Shown here: in pieces, positions 17,426-25,361 of the stretch
Numbering within the stretch: position 1 is the stretch's first letter
Layout of the letters: the number at the start of each line of letters is the position of its first letter
Source of the DNA: Polyangiaceae bacterium
GTDB lineage: Bacteria > Myxococcota_A > Polyangia > Polyangiales > Polyangiaceae
Direction: 5' to 3'
NCBI GenBank assembly: GCA_013214025.1
Contig: JABSRN010000042.1
Span: 1-64,000 of the forward strand
Length of the DNA stretch: 64,000 nt
The notes under the pieces: generated by a model
Database searches by the model: none
Told to the model about the DNA's origin: nothing
The model's input: the letters and a program-made list of their open reading frames with translations, nothing else
Made by a program: the position numbers and the translations under genes

Positions 17426-19006
17426 CTAGGAGAGAATTTCCTTGGTTTTCTTGAAGCGCACGTTCGGAAAATCCTTTTGGGCGCGCTCCAAATGCCAATC
17501 GTTGCGCGCCAGAAACACCGGCGCCCCCGTGTGATCGTCCGCCAGCGCCCCCATATTCTCGGCCTGCATCGCGTCGATATCTTTGGCGTTGTCCGCCTCC
17601 AGCCAACGAGCGGTTATCAACGAGGTGCCTTCGAAAATAACCGGTACGCTGTATTCCGTACGGATGCGGTCCGCCAGCACGTCAAACTGCAGGGAGCCGA
17701 CGACGCCCACAATGAAGTCCGAACCGATGCGGGGCCGAAACACGCTCGCTGCCCCCTCCTCTGCCAACTGCTCGAGGGCCTTGCTCAAATGTTTGGCACG
17801 CATCGGATCCTCCGGCCTCACTCGCTGCAAGAGCTCAGGAGCGAAACTGGGGATGCCCGTAAAATGCAGAATCTCCCCCTCCGTCAGAGTGTCGCCCACG
17901 CGCAATTTTCCGTGGTTGGGCAGACCCATGATGTCCCCTGGCCACGCTTCTTCTGCGAGCTCACGGTCTTGGGCCAAAAACATCACGGGGCTGGCCACCT
18001 TGACCATGCCGCCGCTCGGCACATGCTTGAGCTTCATCCCGCGCTTGAAGTGACCCGAGCAAAGCCGCACAAAGGCGATTCGGTCCCGGTGTTTGGGATC
18101 CATATTCGCTTGGATCTTGAATACGAAGGCGCTGACCTTCTTTTCCTCTGGGAAGACTTCGCGTTCCACCGCCTGATGGGGCAACGGTGATGGCGCCGTG
18201 CTGGCGAGCCCATCGATCAATTCGCGAACCCCGAAATTATTGATCGCACTGCCGAAGAACACCGGCGACAAGTGGCCATCCAGGTAGCTCTGGCGGTCGA
18301 AGGGCTTGCACAGCTCCTTCGCCATCTCGACTTCTTCGCGCAAGGTTTCCAGCTCCATCTCCGGCACCAGTTCATCGAGCTTAGGGTCGTCCAAGCCGTC
18401 TACCGTGATGCCATCACTCAGCACGTCGCGCTGGGAGCGGTCCATCAGTACCAGCCGATCGTTCCAGATATCGTAGCACCCGGCAAAGCGCTGCCCCATA
18501 CCGATCGGCCAGGTCGCAGGAGTGGCGTCCAGGGCCAGCTTTTGTTCGATCTCATCCAACAATTCGAAGGGGTCCATGCCCTCCCGGTCGAGCTTGTTGA
18601 TGAAGGTCATCACCGGCATGTCTCGCAGTCGACACACCTCAAACAATTTTCTCGTCTGCCCCTCGATGCCGCGCGCCACATCGAGAACCATGACGGCCGA
18701 ATCCACCGCCGTCAGCGTCCGGTAGGTGTCTTCGCTGAAGTCCTGATGGCCTGGAGTGTCCAACAGATTGAAGGTACAATCCTTGTACTCGAAATTCATC
18801 GCCGCGGAACTGACCGAGATGCCCCGCTCGCGCTCCACTTTCATCCAGTCCGATGTGGCCCGACGCTGGTTACCGCGAGCCTTGACCGCCCCCGCCATTT
18901 GGATCGCGCCGCCGAAAAGCAGAAGCTTCTCCGTCAGCGTGGTTTTGCCGGCGTCCGGGTGAGAGATGATGGCGAAAGTTCGCCGGGAAGTGATGGGATC
19001 AGTCAT
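17426..19006 (-). CDS. prfC: Peptide chain release factor 3
   Basis: A 526-residue translational GTPase. G1 is SHPDAGKTTLTEKLLL, the switch region contains RGISVSSAAMNFEYKD, G3 is DTPGHQDFSEDTYRTL and G4 is NKLD. The length and the RF3-specific DTPGHQDFSEDTYRTL and ATWPIGMGQRF segments separate it from EF-G. RF3 uses GTP to recycle RF1 and RF2 from the ribosome after peptide release. The partial gene at the right edge of this window encodes RF2, so two termination factors lie within 45 kb. A structured inverted repeat lies upstream of the start. Confidence 0.97.
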   Translation of the reverse strand: MTDPITSRRTFAIISHPDAGKTTLTEKLLLFGGAIQMAGAVKARGNQRRATSDWMKVERERGISVSSAAMNFEYKDCTFNLLDTPGHQDFSEDTYRTLTAVDSAVMVLDVARGIEGQTRKLFEVCRLRDMPVMTFINKLDREGMDPFELLDEIEQKLALDATPATWPIGMGQRFAGCYDIWNDRLVLMDRSQRDVLSDGITVDGLDDPKLDELVPEMELETLREEVEMAKELCKPFDRQSYLDGHLSPVFFGSAINNFGVRELIDGLASTAPSPLPHQAVEREVFPEEKKVSAFVFKIQANMDPKHRDRIAFVRLCSGHFKRGMKLKHVPSGGMVKVASPVMFLAQDRELAEEAWPGDIMGLPNHGKLRVGDTLTEGEILHFTGIPSFAPELLQRVRPEDPMRAKHLSKALEQLAEEGAASVFRPRIGSDFIVGVVGSLQFDVLADRIRTEYSVPVIFEGTSLITARWLEADNAKDIDAMQAENMGALADDHTGAPVFLARNDWHLERAQKDFPNVRFKKTKEILS

Positions 19007-19075
19007 GGGGTCGGGGGCTCGGGCCTGTGCCCACCGGCGGTGTAGTCCCTACATCGCCCTAGGGAAAGCGCCATC

Positions 19076-19144
19076 GGGGGCCAAATTACGGCTCGCCGAG
19101 GATGTGTGGCGCGCGCGCCGGTCCACAAGCTAGATTTGGCCCCC
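19076..19144 (-). promoter_or_regulatory. 11-bp inverted repeat upstream of prfC
   Basis: GGGGGCCAAAT at 19076-19086 is the exact reverse complement of ATTTGGCCCCC at 19134-19144, with 47 bases between. The interior contains a second, self-complementary element, GGCGCGCGCGCC. The element lies after the stop of the metallo-beta-lactamase-fold gene (19167) and about 70 bases before prfC, both read leftward. It could be a terminator for the former, a leader structure for prfC, or a protein-binding site. No U-tract follows either arm, so a standard intrinsic terminator is not certain. Confidence 0.45.
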
Positions 19145-19166
19145 CGCGCCCGCGTTAAAGTTCGCG

Positions 19167-19991
19167 TCAGCCGAGCTGTACGGTCATGGATTCCCGCGCA
19201 ACAAAGACATTGGGCCAGATCGCCTGGGCGTCCTTTTCCAGCTGCTCCATGAAGGGGTCTTCATGATCGGGATCGTGATGAAAGATAGCCAGTCGCTTCA
19301 CATTGGCTGCCTGGCACAGGCGCACGCCTTCTTGCCAGGTAGAGTGACCCCAGCCGATTTTCGCGGGGAATTCATCGTCCGTGTAGGTGCTATCGTAAAT
19401 CACCAAATCAGCACCCTCGATCAACTTCAACACCGTCTCATCGGGCTTGCCGATGACGTGTTCGGTGTCCGTCACGTAGCAAAGGGACTTCCCTTGGTAC
19501 TCGATGCGGTAACCGGTGGCTCCACTCGGGTGGTTGAGGGGGGCAGTCACAACTTTCACGCCGGGATTTAGTTCAAATTCTTCCCCTGCACGAAAATCTT
19601 CGAATTCCAAGTTGCCACTCATCGCTTCGAGAGGAACAGGGAAAGTGGGTTGCGCCATTTGTCCGGCGAACACCGCCTCGACCCCGCCGTTGTCGCTTAG
19701 ATGGCCCGCCATGATCTTGAAGGTGCGGTCCTTGACGAAGGCGGGAGCGAAAAAAGGAAAGCCGTTGATGTGGTCCCAGTGCGTGTGCGTGAGGAGCAAA
19801 TGCGCAAAGTGAACGCCGTTCTTTTCGAACTCGTTGCCCAATCCGCGAATTCCCGTTCCGGCGTCGAGCACGATGTGCTGATCACCGACCACCACCTCGA
19901 TGCAGCTGGTGTTGCCACCGAATCCAACGTGACGCGCAGACGGGCAAGCAATGCTTCCCCTAACACCCCAAAATTTCACGTCGAATCTCAT
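19167..19991 (-). CDS. Metallo-beta-lactamase-fold hydrolase
   Basis: A 274-residue protein with the MBL-fold metal motif HTHWDHINGFPFF, an upstream LDAGTGIRGLG loop, a later GHSTW His, the Asp-bearing YVTDTEH, and a C-terminal HHDPDHED. The N-terminus MRFDVKFWGVRGSIACP is typical of phosphodiesterase-like MBL proteins often found next to sensory genes in deltaproteobacteria. It probably binds two metal ions and hydrolyses a phosphodiester; the natural substrate is unknown. It has no signal peptide, so it should be cytoplasmic. Confidence 0.88.
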   Translation of the reverse strand: MRFDVKFWGVRGSIACPSARHVGFGGNTSCIEVVVGDQHIVLDAGTGIRGLGNEFEKNGVHFAHLLLTHTHWDHINGFPFFAPAFVKDRTFKIMAGHLSDNGGVEAVFAGQMAQPTFPVPLEAMSGNLEFEDFRAGEEFELNPGVKVVTAPLNHPSGATGYRIEYQGKSLCYVTDTEHVIGKPDETVLKLIEGADLVIYDSTYTDDEFPAKIGWGHSTWQEGVRLCQAANVKRLAIFHHDPDHEDPFMEQLEKDAQAIWPNVFVARESMTVQLG

Positions 19992-20175
19992 GCTTACCTT
20001 GACTACTCAGCGCTTCGTCGATGCCGTTTGGCTCCGCATCGCTCCCGGCGATGCAGCACCCCTCAGCGCGTGACGCAGATATCACCTAGCTAATCGGATT
20101 CCGAATCTCGACGCAACCCGGATAGCCACCGTCCAGACGGCAATTCTGCCCGGCCCCCGAGCCTATCCTGGACTG

Positions 20176-20472
20176 CTATCGAATTTGGTCCCTGTTCTCG
20201 ATGGCTAATGTGGCTTCTTCGAAGAAGCCAACCACGGCCGAATCAGTGAGGTACAAACCGCGGAGGGCCTGGCCTGCCAGGGTGCTGTTCCCTTCGCCAC
20301 CAGCTGACGCCCTCGCTTGGCTCGCTAAATCGTCGGCCGAACAGACCACAGCCGCCAAGGGATGCGCTCGTCCGTTGATAACGAAATGGTGGTGATGCTC
20401 CAAAACCAGGGAGACATCCGGAGGGGAGGGGAGTCGAAACGGCGCGGGCGCCGAGCAGGATAAAGCCTGCAC
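20176..20472 (-). CDS. Possible small hypothetical protein
   Basis: A 98-residue frame from GTG at 20472 ends in protein-like sequence (LVLEHHHHFVINGRAHPLAA, then DSAVVGFFEEATLAIENRDQ). The N-terminal 20 residues look poor, so the real start may be internal or the gene may be a remnant. No family is recognised and there is no strong ribosome binding site. It lies in an otherwise gene-poor segment (19992-20545) between the MBL-fold and peroxidase genes, in which I see nothing else convincing. Confidence 0.3.
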   Translation of the reverse strand: MQALSCSAPAPFRLPSPPDVSLVLEHHHHFVINGRAHPLAAVVCSADDLASQARASAGGEGNSTLAGQALRGLYLTDSAVVGFFEEATLAIENRDQIR

Positions 20473-20545
20473 GAAGCCCCGCAGTCCCGGCTAGGCGAAA
20501 CGCGGGTCGCCCCAAGTCGGGCGTCACTCCAATTGAGAACTGCCG

Positions 20546-21694
20546 TCAGGGTTTGAGGCTTCCGGTACAGTCCAATGCACCAAGAAAACTAACCAGATTC
20601 TGCACTTCTTCATCAGACAACTTCTTGTCGTCTAGCTTCGAGTCCAGATTCTTGTTCTTGAAGCCGCCGCCGGCCATGAAGCGCACTGCCGCCTCCAGCG
20701 TGACGACCGAACCATCGTGAAAATACGGGGCAGTCTTCGACACATTTCGCAGGCTCGGGGTCTTGAATGCTGCCCACTCGGATGGGTTCTCGCTGACCTT
20801 CTCGCGGCCCGGATCGATATCGGCTGCTGCCAAGCCTTCGATGCCGATGCCTACATTGTGATACGCCCCGGCAGCCGCGCGAACCGCGTCAGAGAAAAAA
20901 GGCGGAGTGTGGCAATTCTTGCAGGCCGCCTTGTTTTGGAACAGATCCCAACCCCGTTTCTGAGATTCATTCAGGGCCGACTCGTCGCCAGCGTCAAAGC
21001 GATCGAAGGCAGTGTCGCCACACAATAGCGTGCGCTCAAATGCCGCGATGGCCTGGGTGATCGTCTCTGGGGTGGCACCATCACCAGGGAACACGGCGTC
21101 GAATTCCGCCTTGTATTCCGGCAGCGCTCCTATCTCGTCAGCCTTGGCCAGTAGGTTGTCTTTGCCTACCCCCATATTGCCGCCAGCCCAGGCTCCCTTA
21201 GCCTGCGCCTCCAGAGAGTCGGCTCGACCGTCCCAATAAAGGCGAGGCAGGTAAGCCACGTTCCACATGGACGGAGCGTGACGGCTCAGCTGTTTTTCTT
21301 TGGCACCGATGGCTTTCGGTAAGGCCCCACCGCTGCCACTTTTGTCTTCGTGGCAGCTGTAACAGGCGCGACTTCCATCGGCACTCAGCCGCTTGTCGAA
21401 GAACAGCTTCCGGCCCAATACTACTTTCGCCGGCGTCGTCGGATTGTTCTTCGGCGTGCTGAACCCTCCCAGACTCTTGGGCGGAGCCGGCAGCGACGCC
21501 GCTTCGGCTGGAGCCGTCGACGCCCCCGACCCGCTCGACGGCGCCGATGATGGCGCCGCTGCGGTCTTGGTTTCGGAATGGGCGGGCTTGTCTTTGGAAC
21601 ATGCCAAGGGGCCCAACAGGAGCGTCACGCTGAGAGCGGAAATGATTCGCGAGCCCGAGCCGGGAATCATTAATGAGTTGTTGAAGTACGACAT
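20546..21694 (-). CDS. Di-haem cytochrome c peroxidase-type lipoprotein
   Basis: A 382-residue exported protein. The N-terminus ends in LLLGPLACSKDK, a lipobox with Cys, followed by an Ala/Ser/Pro linker. Two haem c sites are present: CYSCHEDKSG and CKNCHTPPFFSD. LGRKLFFDKRLSADGSRACY and RHAPSMWNVAYLPRLYWDGR are hallmarks of the CcpA/MauG family, which reduces hydrogen peroxide or oxidises other partners with two c-type haems in the periplasm. The ATG at 21694 is preceded by AGGGAA, a good ribosome binding site. It is divergent from the PilT-type gene. Confidence 0.93.
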   Translation of the reverse strand: MSYFNNSLMIPGSGSRIISALSVTLLLGPLACSKDKPAHSETKTAAAPSSAPSSGSGASTAPAEAASLPAPPKSLGGFSTPKNNPTTPAKVVLGRKLFFDKRLSADGSRACYSCHEDKSGSGGALPKAIGAKEKQLSRHAPSMWNVAYLPRLYWDGRADSLEAQAKGAWAGGNMGVGKDNLLAKADEIGALPEYKAEFDAVFPGDGATPETITQAIAAFERTLLCGDTAFDRFDAGDESALNESQKRGWDLFQNKAACKNCHTPPFFSDAVRAAAGAYHNVGIGIEGLAAADIDPGREKVSENPSEWAAFKTPSLRNVSKTAPYFHDGSVVTLEAAVRFMAGGGFKNKNLDSKLDDKKLSDEEVQNLVSFLGALDCTGSLKP

Positions 21695-22122
21695 CGGAAT
21701 TCCCTGTTCGCTATCAGGCCGGAATGGGCGGGCTGCGGATCCACCTGGAGCCGCGCACTAGGCATATACTGATTCGCGCGCGATACAACTCGACTAGGCG
21801 TCCGGACTGACGGCCCAACCGCGAAGGCGTAGGGCGTCCCGGCCAAAAATATCGTCCCAGTCCCCGCATCGTCTGCAGGATGGCCGCGTGCCGAAAAGTC
21901 GTCGCGAGGCGTCATTGCTTCCGTAAAGCTCACCTCGTCCGTTCTAGTTCGTTCCGACCGCCGTCCGCTCAAACCGTCCGCTCAATAGGTGTCGCACCTT
22001 TCCGCATCGGTCCGGCGTGCACACACAGCGGAAGATCCCTTGGCGAGGTGCCAAAAAAATCCCCAGTCAGCTGCGAGAAATCCCTGGCCTGGGGCCCCCT
22101 GGGATGGTGACCTAAGGGGTCA
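21695..22122. other. Divergent intergenic region, peroxidase / PilT-type ATPase
   Basis: About 430 bases between two divergent genes, so both promoters must lie here. The ribosome binding site AAGGGG just before the ATG at 22123 is clear. I could not identify a convincing -35/-10 pair or a sigma-54 site. Short frames inside it do not resemble proteins. Confidence 0.5.
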
Positions 22123-24195
22123 ATGAGTACTCTCGGGAAATCCGCGCCCGTTCCACCAGCGGATCGATTGTTCGGGCAGATTGCCGTGCGCATGGGGCTC
22201 ATGACCGTTGCTCAGCTGAACGAGTGCGTCGCCCTGCAGCGGCGCGAGGAGACCCCTGCTCGCATTGGGGAAGTCGCTCAAGAACTTGGTTTCCTTGATG
22301 AAGAGCAGCTCACGAGCATTCTTGATCAACAGAAACGTGTGCACAACCAACGGCAAGCAACTGCCGTTCCCGGCCAAGATGCCGCGCCCCCCTCAAGCCT
22401 GGAAGCCCCCGCTGCCTTCGCTCGCATCGCGACGCAAAAACAAGTCGCCGCGGGCGGCTTGGTGGAGGAGGTAAATCTCAAGAGCGGTGGCCGCCAGATC
22501 CCCGATCGACAGATCCGCCAAAGCGAGCACCGTGCTCACGCCGTTCCCCCACCGAGCAACGGTCTGCCGCCGGTGGCCGAGGCACTCGAACTTGAACCAC
22601 CGACTTCAGGAGTCGCCAGCGCGCCCCATCCCGGCATCCAATTGCAGCCACCGACTGTGGGTGACCCCGACCCCTTTGCGCCGATTTCAGAAACCGGCGG
22701 CGGTGCACCGCCGGTCGCCAGGAGCCCCCGTGCGGGGGCCGCCACCCGCGTCGCCCCGGCAGAATTGGATACCATCGACCTCGTCGACGGTCCGCCCAGT
22801 GCCGGACTGCTAGAGCCAATACAGGAATCACCCAATCCGCCGACGTCTAGCGCCTTCACCAGTAACCAGGTAGCCGCCCCCGCGGCGGTCGCTCCAGCCG
22901 TGCCCGAAGCCCCGGACTTCGGCAATGTGAACTTGGAGTCCCCTCCAGCCCCGAGCGTTTCGGTGAACGCTCGCACCATTGCGGGCATGCCAGCTCCTCT
23001 CGTCGCGCAAATTCCGGCGGACGCACCGACCCGCACGTCGGCACCGCCGCCGGCACCCGCCCCGAAAAAGAATGAAGCGGCAGGTCACTCCGTCACGCTG
23101 CCCAATCGGGCGCAGACCGCCCGACTAGCTCTCGGTGACAAGCCCCTACTCGCCCGAGCGCTCGCCTTCTCCATGAAACACGGCGCCAGCGACGTTCACG
23201 TGCACTGTGGCGTTCCGATCATGGCTCGAATTCATGGCCGTCTCTTCCCCATGAAGGGAGGAAAGGTCGTGCATGCAAAAGATGCCATGCGCATGGTTGC
23301 GCAAATTTTAACGGACGAACAATGGGAAGTGCTGGGAACCAACGGGCAGCTCGACTTCGCCTACGCCCTCGATGGCTTGGGGCGCTTTCGAGTGAACGCC
23401 TTCCGCCAACTGCGGGGCATGGACATTGTGTTCCGCATCATTCCGCCGGGCACCCCCACCCTGGCGCGGCTCAATCTGCCCGCGTCACTCGAACAGCTAA
23501 CCGAGCACCGCACCGGGCTCGTACTGTGCACCGGCCCCGCCGGCTGCGGAAAGTCCGCCACTATGTCCGCGTTGATCAACGCGCTTCATGCCAGCCGCGC
23601 CGAACACATCCTCACGGTGGAGAACCCCATCGAAAACGTGTTCGGCAAGGGTCGTTGCATGATCAATCAGCGCGAAGTGGGCATGCATACCACGAGTTTT
23701 TCCCGAGCTCTGCGGGCAGCTCTACGCGAAGACCCCGACGTCATCGTCATCACCGAATTGAGAGATCGCGAGACCATTCAACTCGCGTTGACCGCAGCGG
23801 AAACCGGCCACCTGGTGCTCGGTACTCTCCACACTGGAAGTGCCGCCTCCACCATCAGTCGCCTGGTAAACACCTTCCCCGCCGAAGAGCAAGGACACAT
23901 TCGAACCATGGTGTCCGACTCACTACGCGCAGTGGTCAGTCAAGTACTGGTGCCCAAAGCGGACGGCAAGGGGCGCATTCCCGCCATCGAGCTACTTATC
24001 GTGACCAACGCAGTCTCCAACTTGATTCGGGATGACAAGCCTCACCAACTGCCAAGTCTGATGGTGACGGGTCGTTCCCTCGGCATGGTGACCTTGGACG
24101 ATTCCCTAGAGCGTCTCGTATCCGAGGGAGAGATCAGCAACGAAGATGCTCTGAAGGTTTGTACTCAAAAAGACCGATTCGGCGGAAAAGGCTAG
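22123..24195 (+). CDS. PilT/GspE-type ATPase with long linker
   Basis: A 690-residue protein. Residues 15-75 (LFGQIAVRMGLMTVAQLNEC then GEVAQELGFLDEEQLTSILD) form a helical N-domain like that of type II/IV secretion ATPases. Residues 80-320 are a Pro/Ala-rich linker. The C-terminal 370 residues are a PilT-type ATPase: SMKHGASDVHVHCG, Walker A GPAGCGKSAT, Walker B EDPDVIVITELRDRET, His box HLVLGTLHTGSA. Two signature positions differ from most PilT proteins: ENPIE where EDPVE is usual, and TELRD where GEMRD is usual. The next gene encodes an orthodox PilT 6 bases downstream, so they form an operon. It probably powers or regulates type IV pilus retraction or gliding. Confidence 0.9.
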   Translation: MSTLGKSAPVPPADRLFGQIAVRMGLMTVAQLNECVALQRREETPARIGEVAQELGFLDEEQLTSILDQQKRVHNQRQATAVPGQDAAPPSSLEAPAAFARIATQKQVAAGGLVEEVNLKSGGRQIPDRQIRQSEHRAHAVPPPSNGLPPVAEALELEPPTSGVASAPHPGIQLQPPTVGDPDPFAPISETGGGAPPVARSPRAGAATRVAPAELDTIDLVDGPPSAGLLEPIQESPNPPTSSAFTSNQVAAPAAVAPAVPEAPDFGNVNLESPPAPSVSVNARTIAGMPAPLVAQIPADAPTRTSAPPPAPAPKKNEAAGHSVTLPNRAQTARLALGDKPLLARALAFSMKHGASDVHVHCGVPIMARIHGRLFPMKGGKVVHAKDAMRMVAQILTDEQWEVLGTNGQLDFAYALDGLGRFRVNAFRQLRGMDIVFRIIPPGTPTLARLNLPASLEQLTEHRTGLVLCTGPAGCGKSATMSALINALHASRAEHILTVENPIENVFGKGRCMINQREVGMHTTSFSRALRAALREDPDVIVITELRDRETIQLALTAAETGHLVLGTLHTGSAASTISRLVNTFPAEEQGHIRTMVSDSLRAVVSQVLVPKADGKGRIPAIELLIVTNAVSNLIRDDKPHQLPSLMVTGRSLGMVTLDDSLERLVSEGEISNEDALKVCTQKDRFGGKG

Positions 24196-24201
24196 TCGGC
24201 A

Positions 24202-25269
24202 ATGATTGCGATGGAGCGCTACTTTCGGATGTTGGCGAAGCTCAATGCCTCGGACTTGCACCTAGCCGCAGGACGAGTCGCGTCCTATCGAGCGAGTGGC
24301 AAAGTCCAAGAAGTCGAGGGGGAAGCCCCGTTGGAAGATGCGACACTCAGAGAAATGCTCGCCGAGGTGGTGGACAAAAAAGACTGGAACGCCTTCTCTC
24401 ACGAGCATGACTTGGACTTTGCCTACCAACTCGAAGGGGTGGGTCGTTTTCGAGGTAACTACTACGAGCAAGGAAACGGCGTCGGGTGCGTGTTCCGACT
24501 GATCCCCGAAGAAATCATTCCTTACGAAAAATTGGGGCTGCCCGATATCGTCAGCACCCTCTCGGATTTGGACTCTGGACTGGTGCTCGTCACAGGCCCC
24601 ACGGGTAGTGGCAAGTCGACGACGCTCGCCTCCATCGTCGATCTGATCAACCGCAAACATGCGCGGCATATCGTCACCATCGAAGATCCAGTCGAGTTCG
24701 TTCACCAAAACAAGAAGAGCGTGCTGTCCCACCGCGAAGTCGGCAAACACACGGACTCATTCGCATCGGCGCTCAAGGCGGCTATCCGCGAGGACGCCGA
24801 TGTGGTTCTGGTCGGCGAGATGCGCGACCACGAAACCATTTCGCTAGCGATCGAAGCCGCGGGTATGGGCATCCTGGTCTTTGGCACCCTGCACACCAGC
24901 AGCGCGGCCAAAACCATCGATCGCATCATCGATGCCTTCCCTGCGGATCAACAGGACCAAGTGCGCGGCACCTTGAGTGAAAGCTTGTATGCAGTCGTCG
25001 CCCAGGTCCTCTGCCGGAGAATTGGCGGCGGAAGAATCGGCATTCACGAGATATTGATTCGAGAAAAGGGGCTCGCCGGGGCGATCCGAGAAGCGGCACC
25101 CGGCTCCATCGCCTCCATTATCGGTGCCGGCCGCGGCCGGGGAATGCAGACCCTGGATGACGCCCTGGGCGACGCCCTGAAGGCCGGCCACATCGAAGGC
25201 CGCGAGGCCTATATGAAAGCCAACGACAAAAAGCGCTTCCAGGAGTTCGCTGAGGCTGATTCCGACTAA
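24202..25269 (+). CDS. pilT: Type IV pilus retraction ATPase PilT
   Basis: A 355-residue PilT of normal length. Motifs: LAKLNASDLHLAAG, Walker A GPTGSGKSTT, Asp box TIEDPVEFVHQNKKS, Walker B REDADVVLVGEMRDHET and His box LVFGTLHTSSAAKTIDRI. It disassembles pilin from the base of the type IV pilus, driving retraction in the cytoplasm. A second in-frame ATG (24211) could be the start, but the first has GGAAAAGG upstream. It directly follows the linker-bearing paralogue, and the two may form mixed hexamers or act at different machines; this is inference. Confidence 0.94.
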   Translation: MIAMERYFRMLAKLNASDLHLAAGRVASYRASGKVQEVEGEAPLEDATLREMLAEVVDKKDWNAFSHEHDLDFAYQLEGVGRFRGNYYEQGNGVGCVFRLIPEEIIPYEKLGLPDIVSTLSDLDSGLVLVTGPTGSGKSTTLASIVDLINRKHARHIVTIEDPVEFVHQNKKSVLSHREVGKHTDSFASALKAAIREDADVVLVGEMRDHETISLAIEAAGMGILVFGTLHTSSAAKTIDRIIDAFPADQQDQVRGTLSESLYAVVAQVLCRRIGGGRIGIHEILIREKGLAGAIREAAPGSIASIIGAGRGRGMQTLDDALGDALKAGHIEGREAYMKANDKKRFQEFAEADSD

Positions 25270-25361
25270 TTTTCGAACCGGATTTATCAGCCCCCACTCG
25301 ACTTTCCCCTCGGTTCTCAGCATCATGCGGTGGCTCCCGCCTGGGGGGCCGGGATAAGCGC

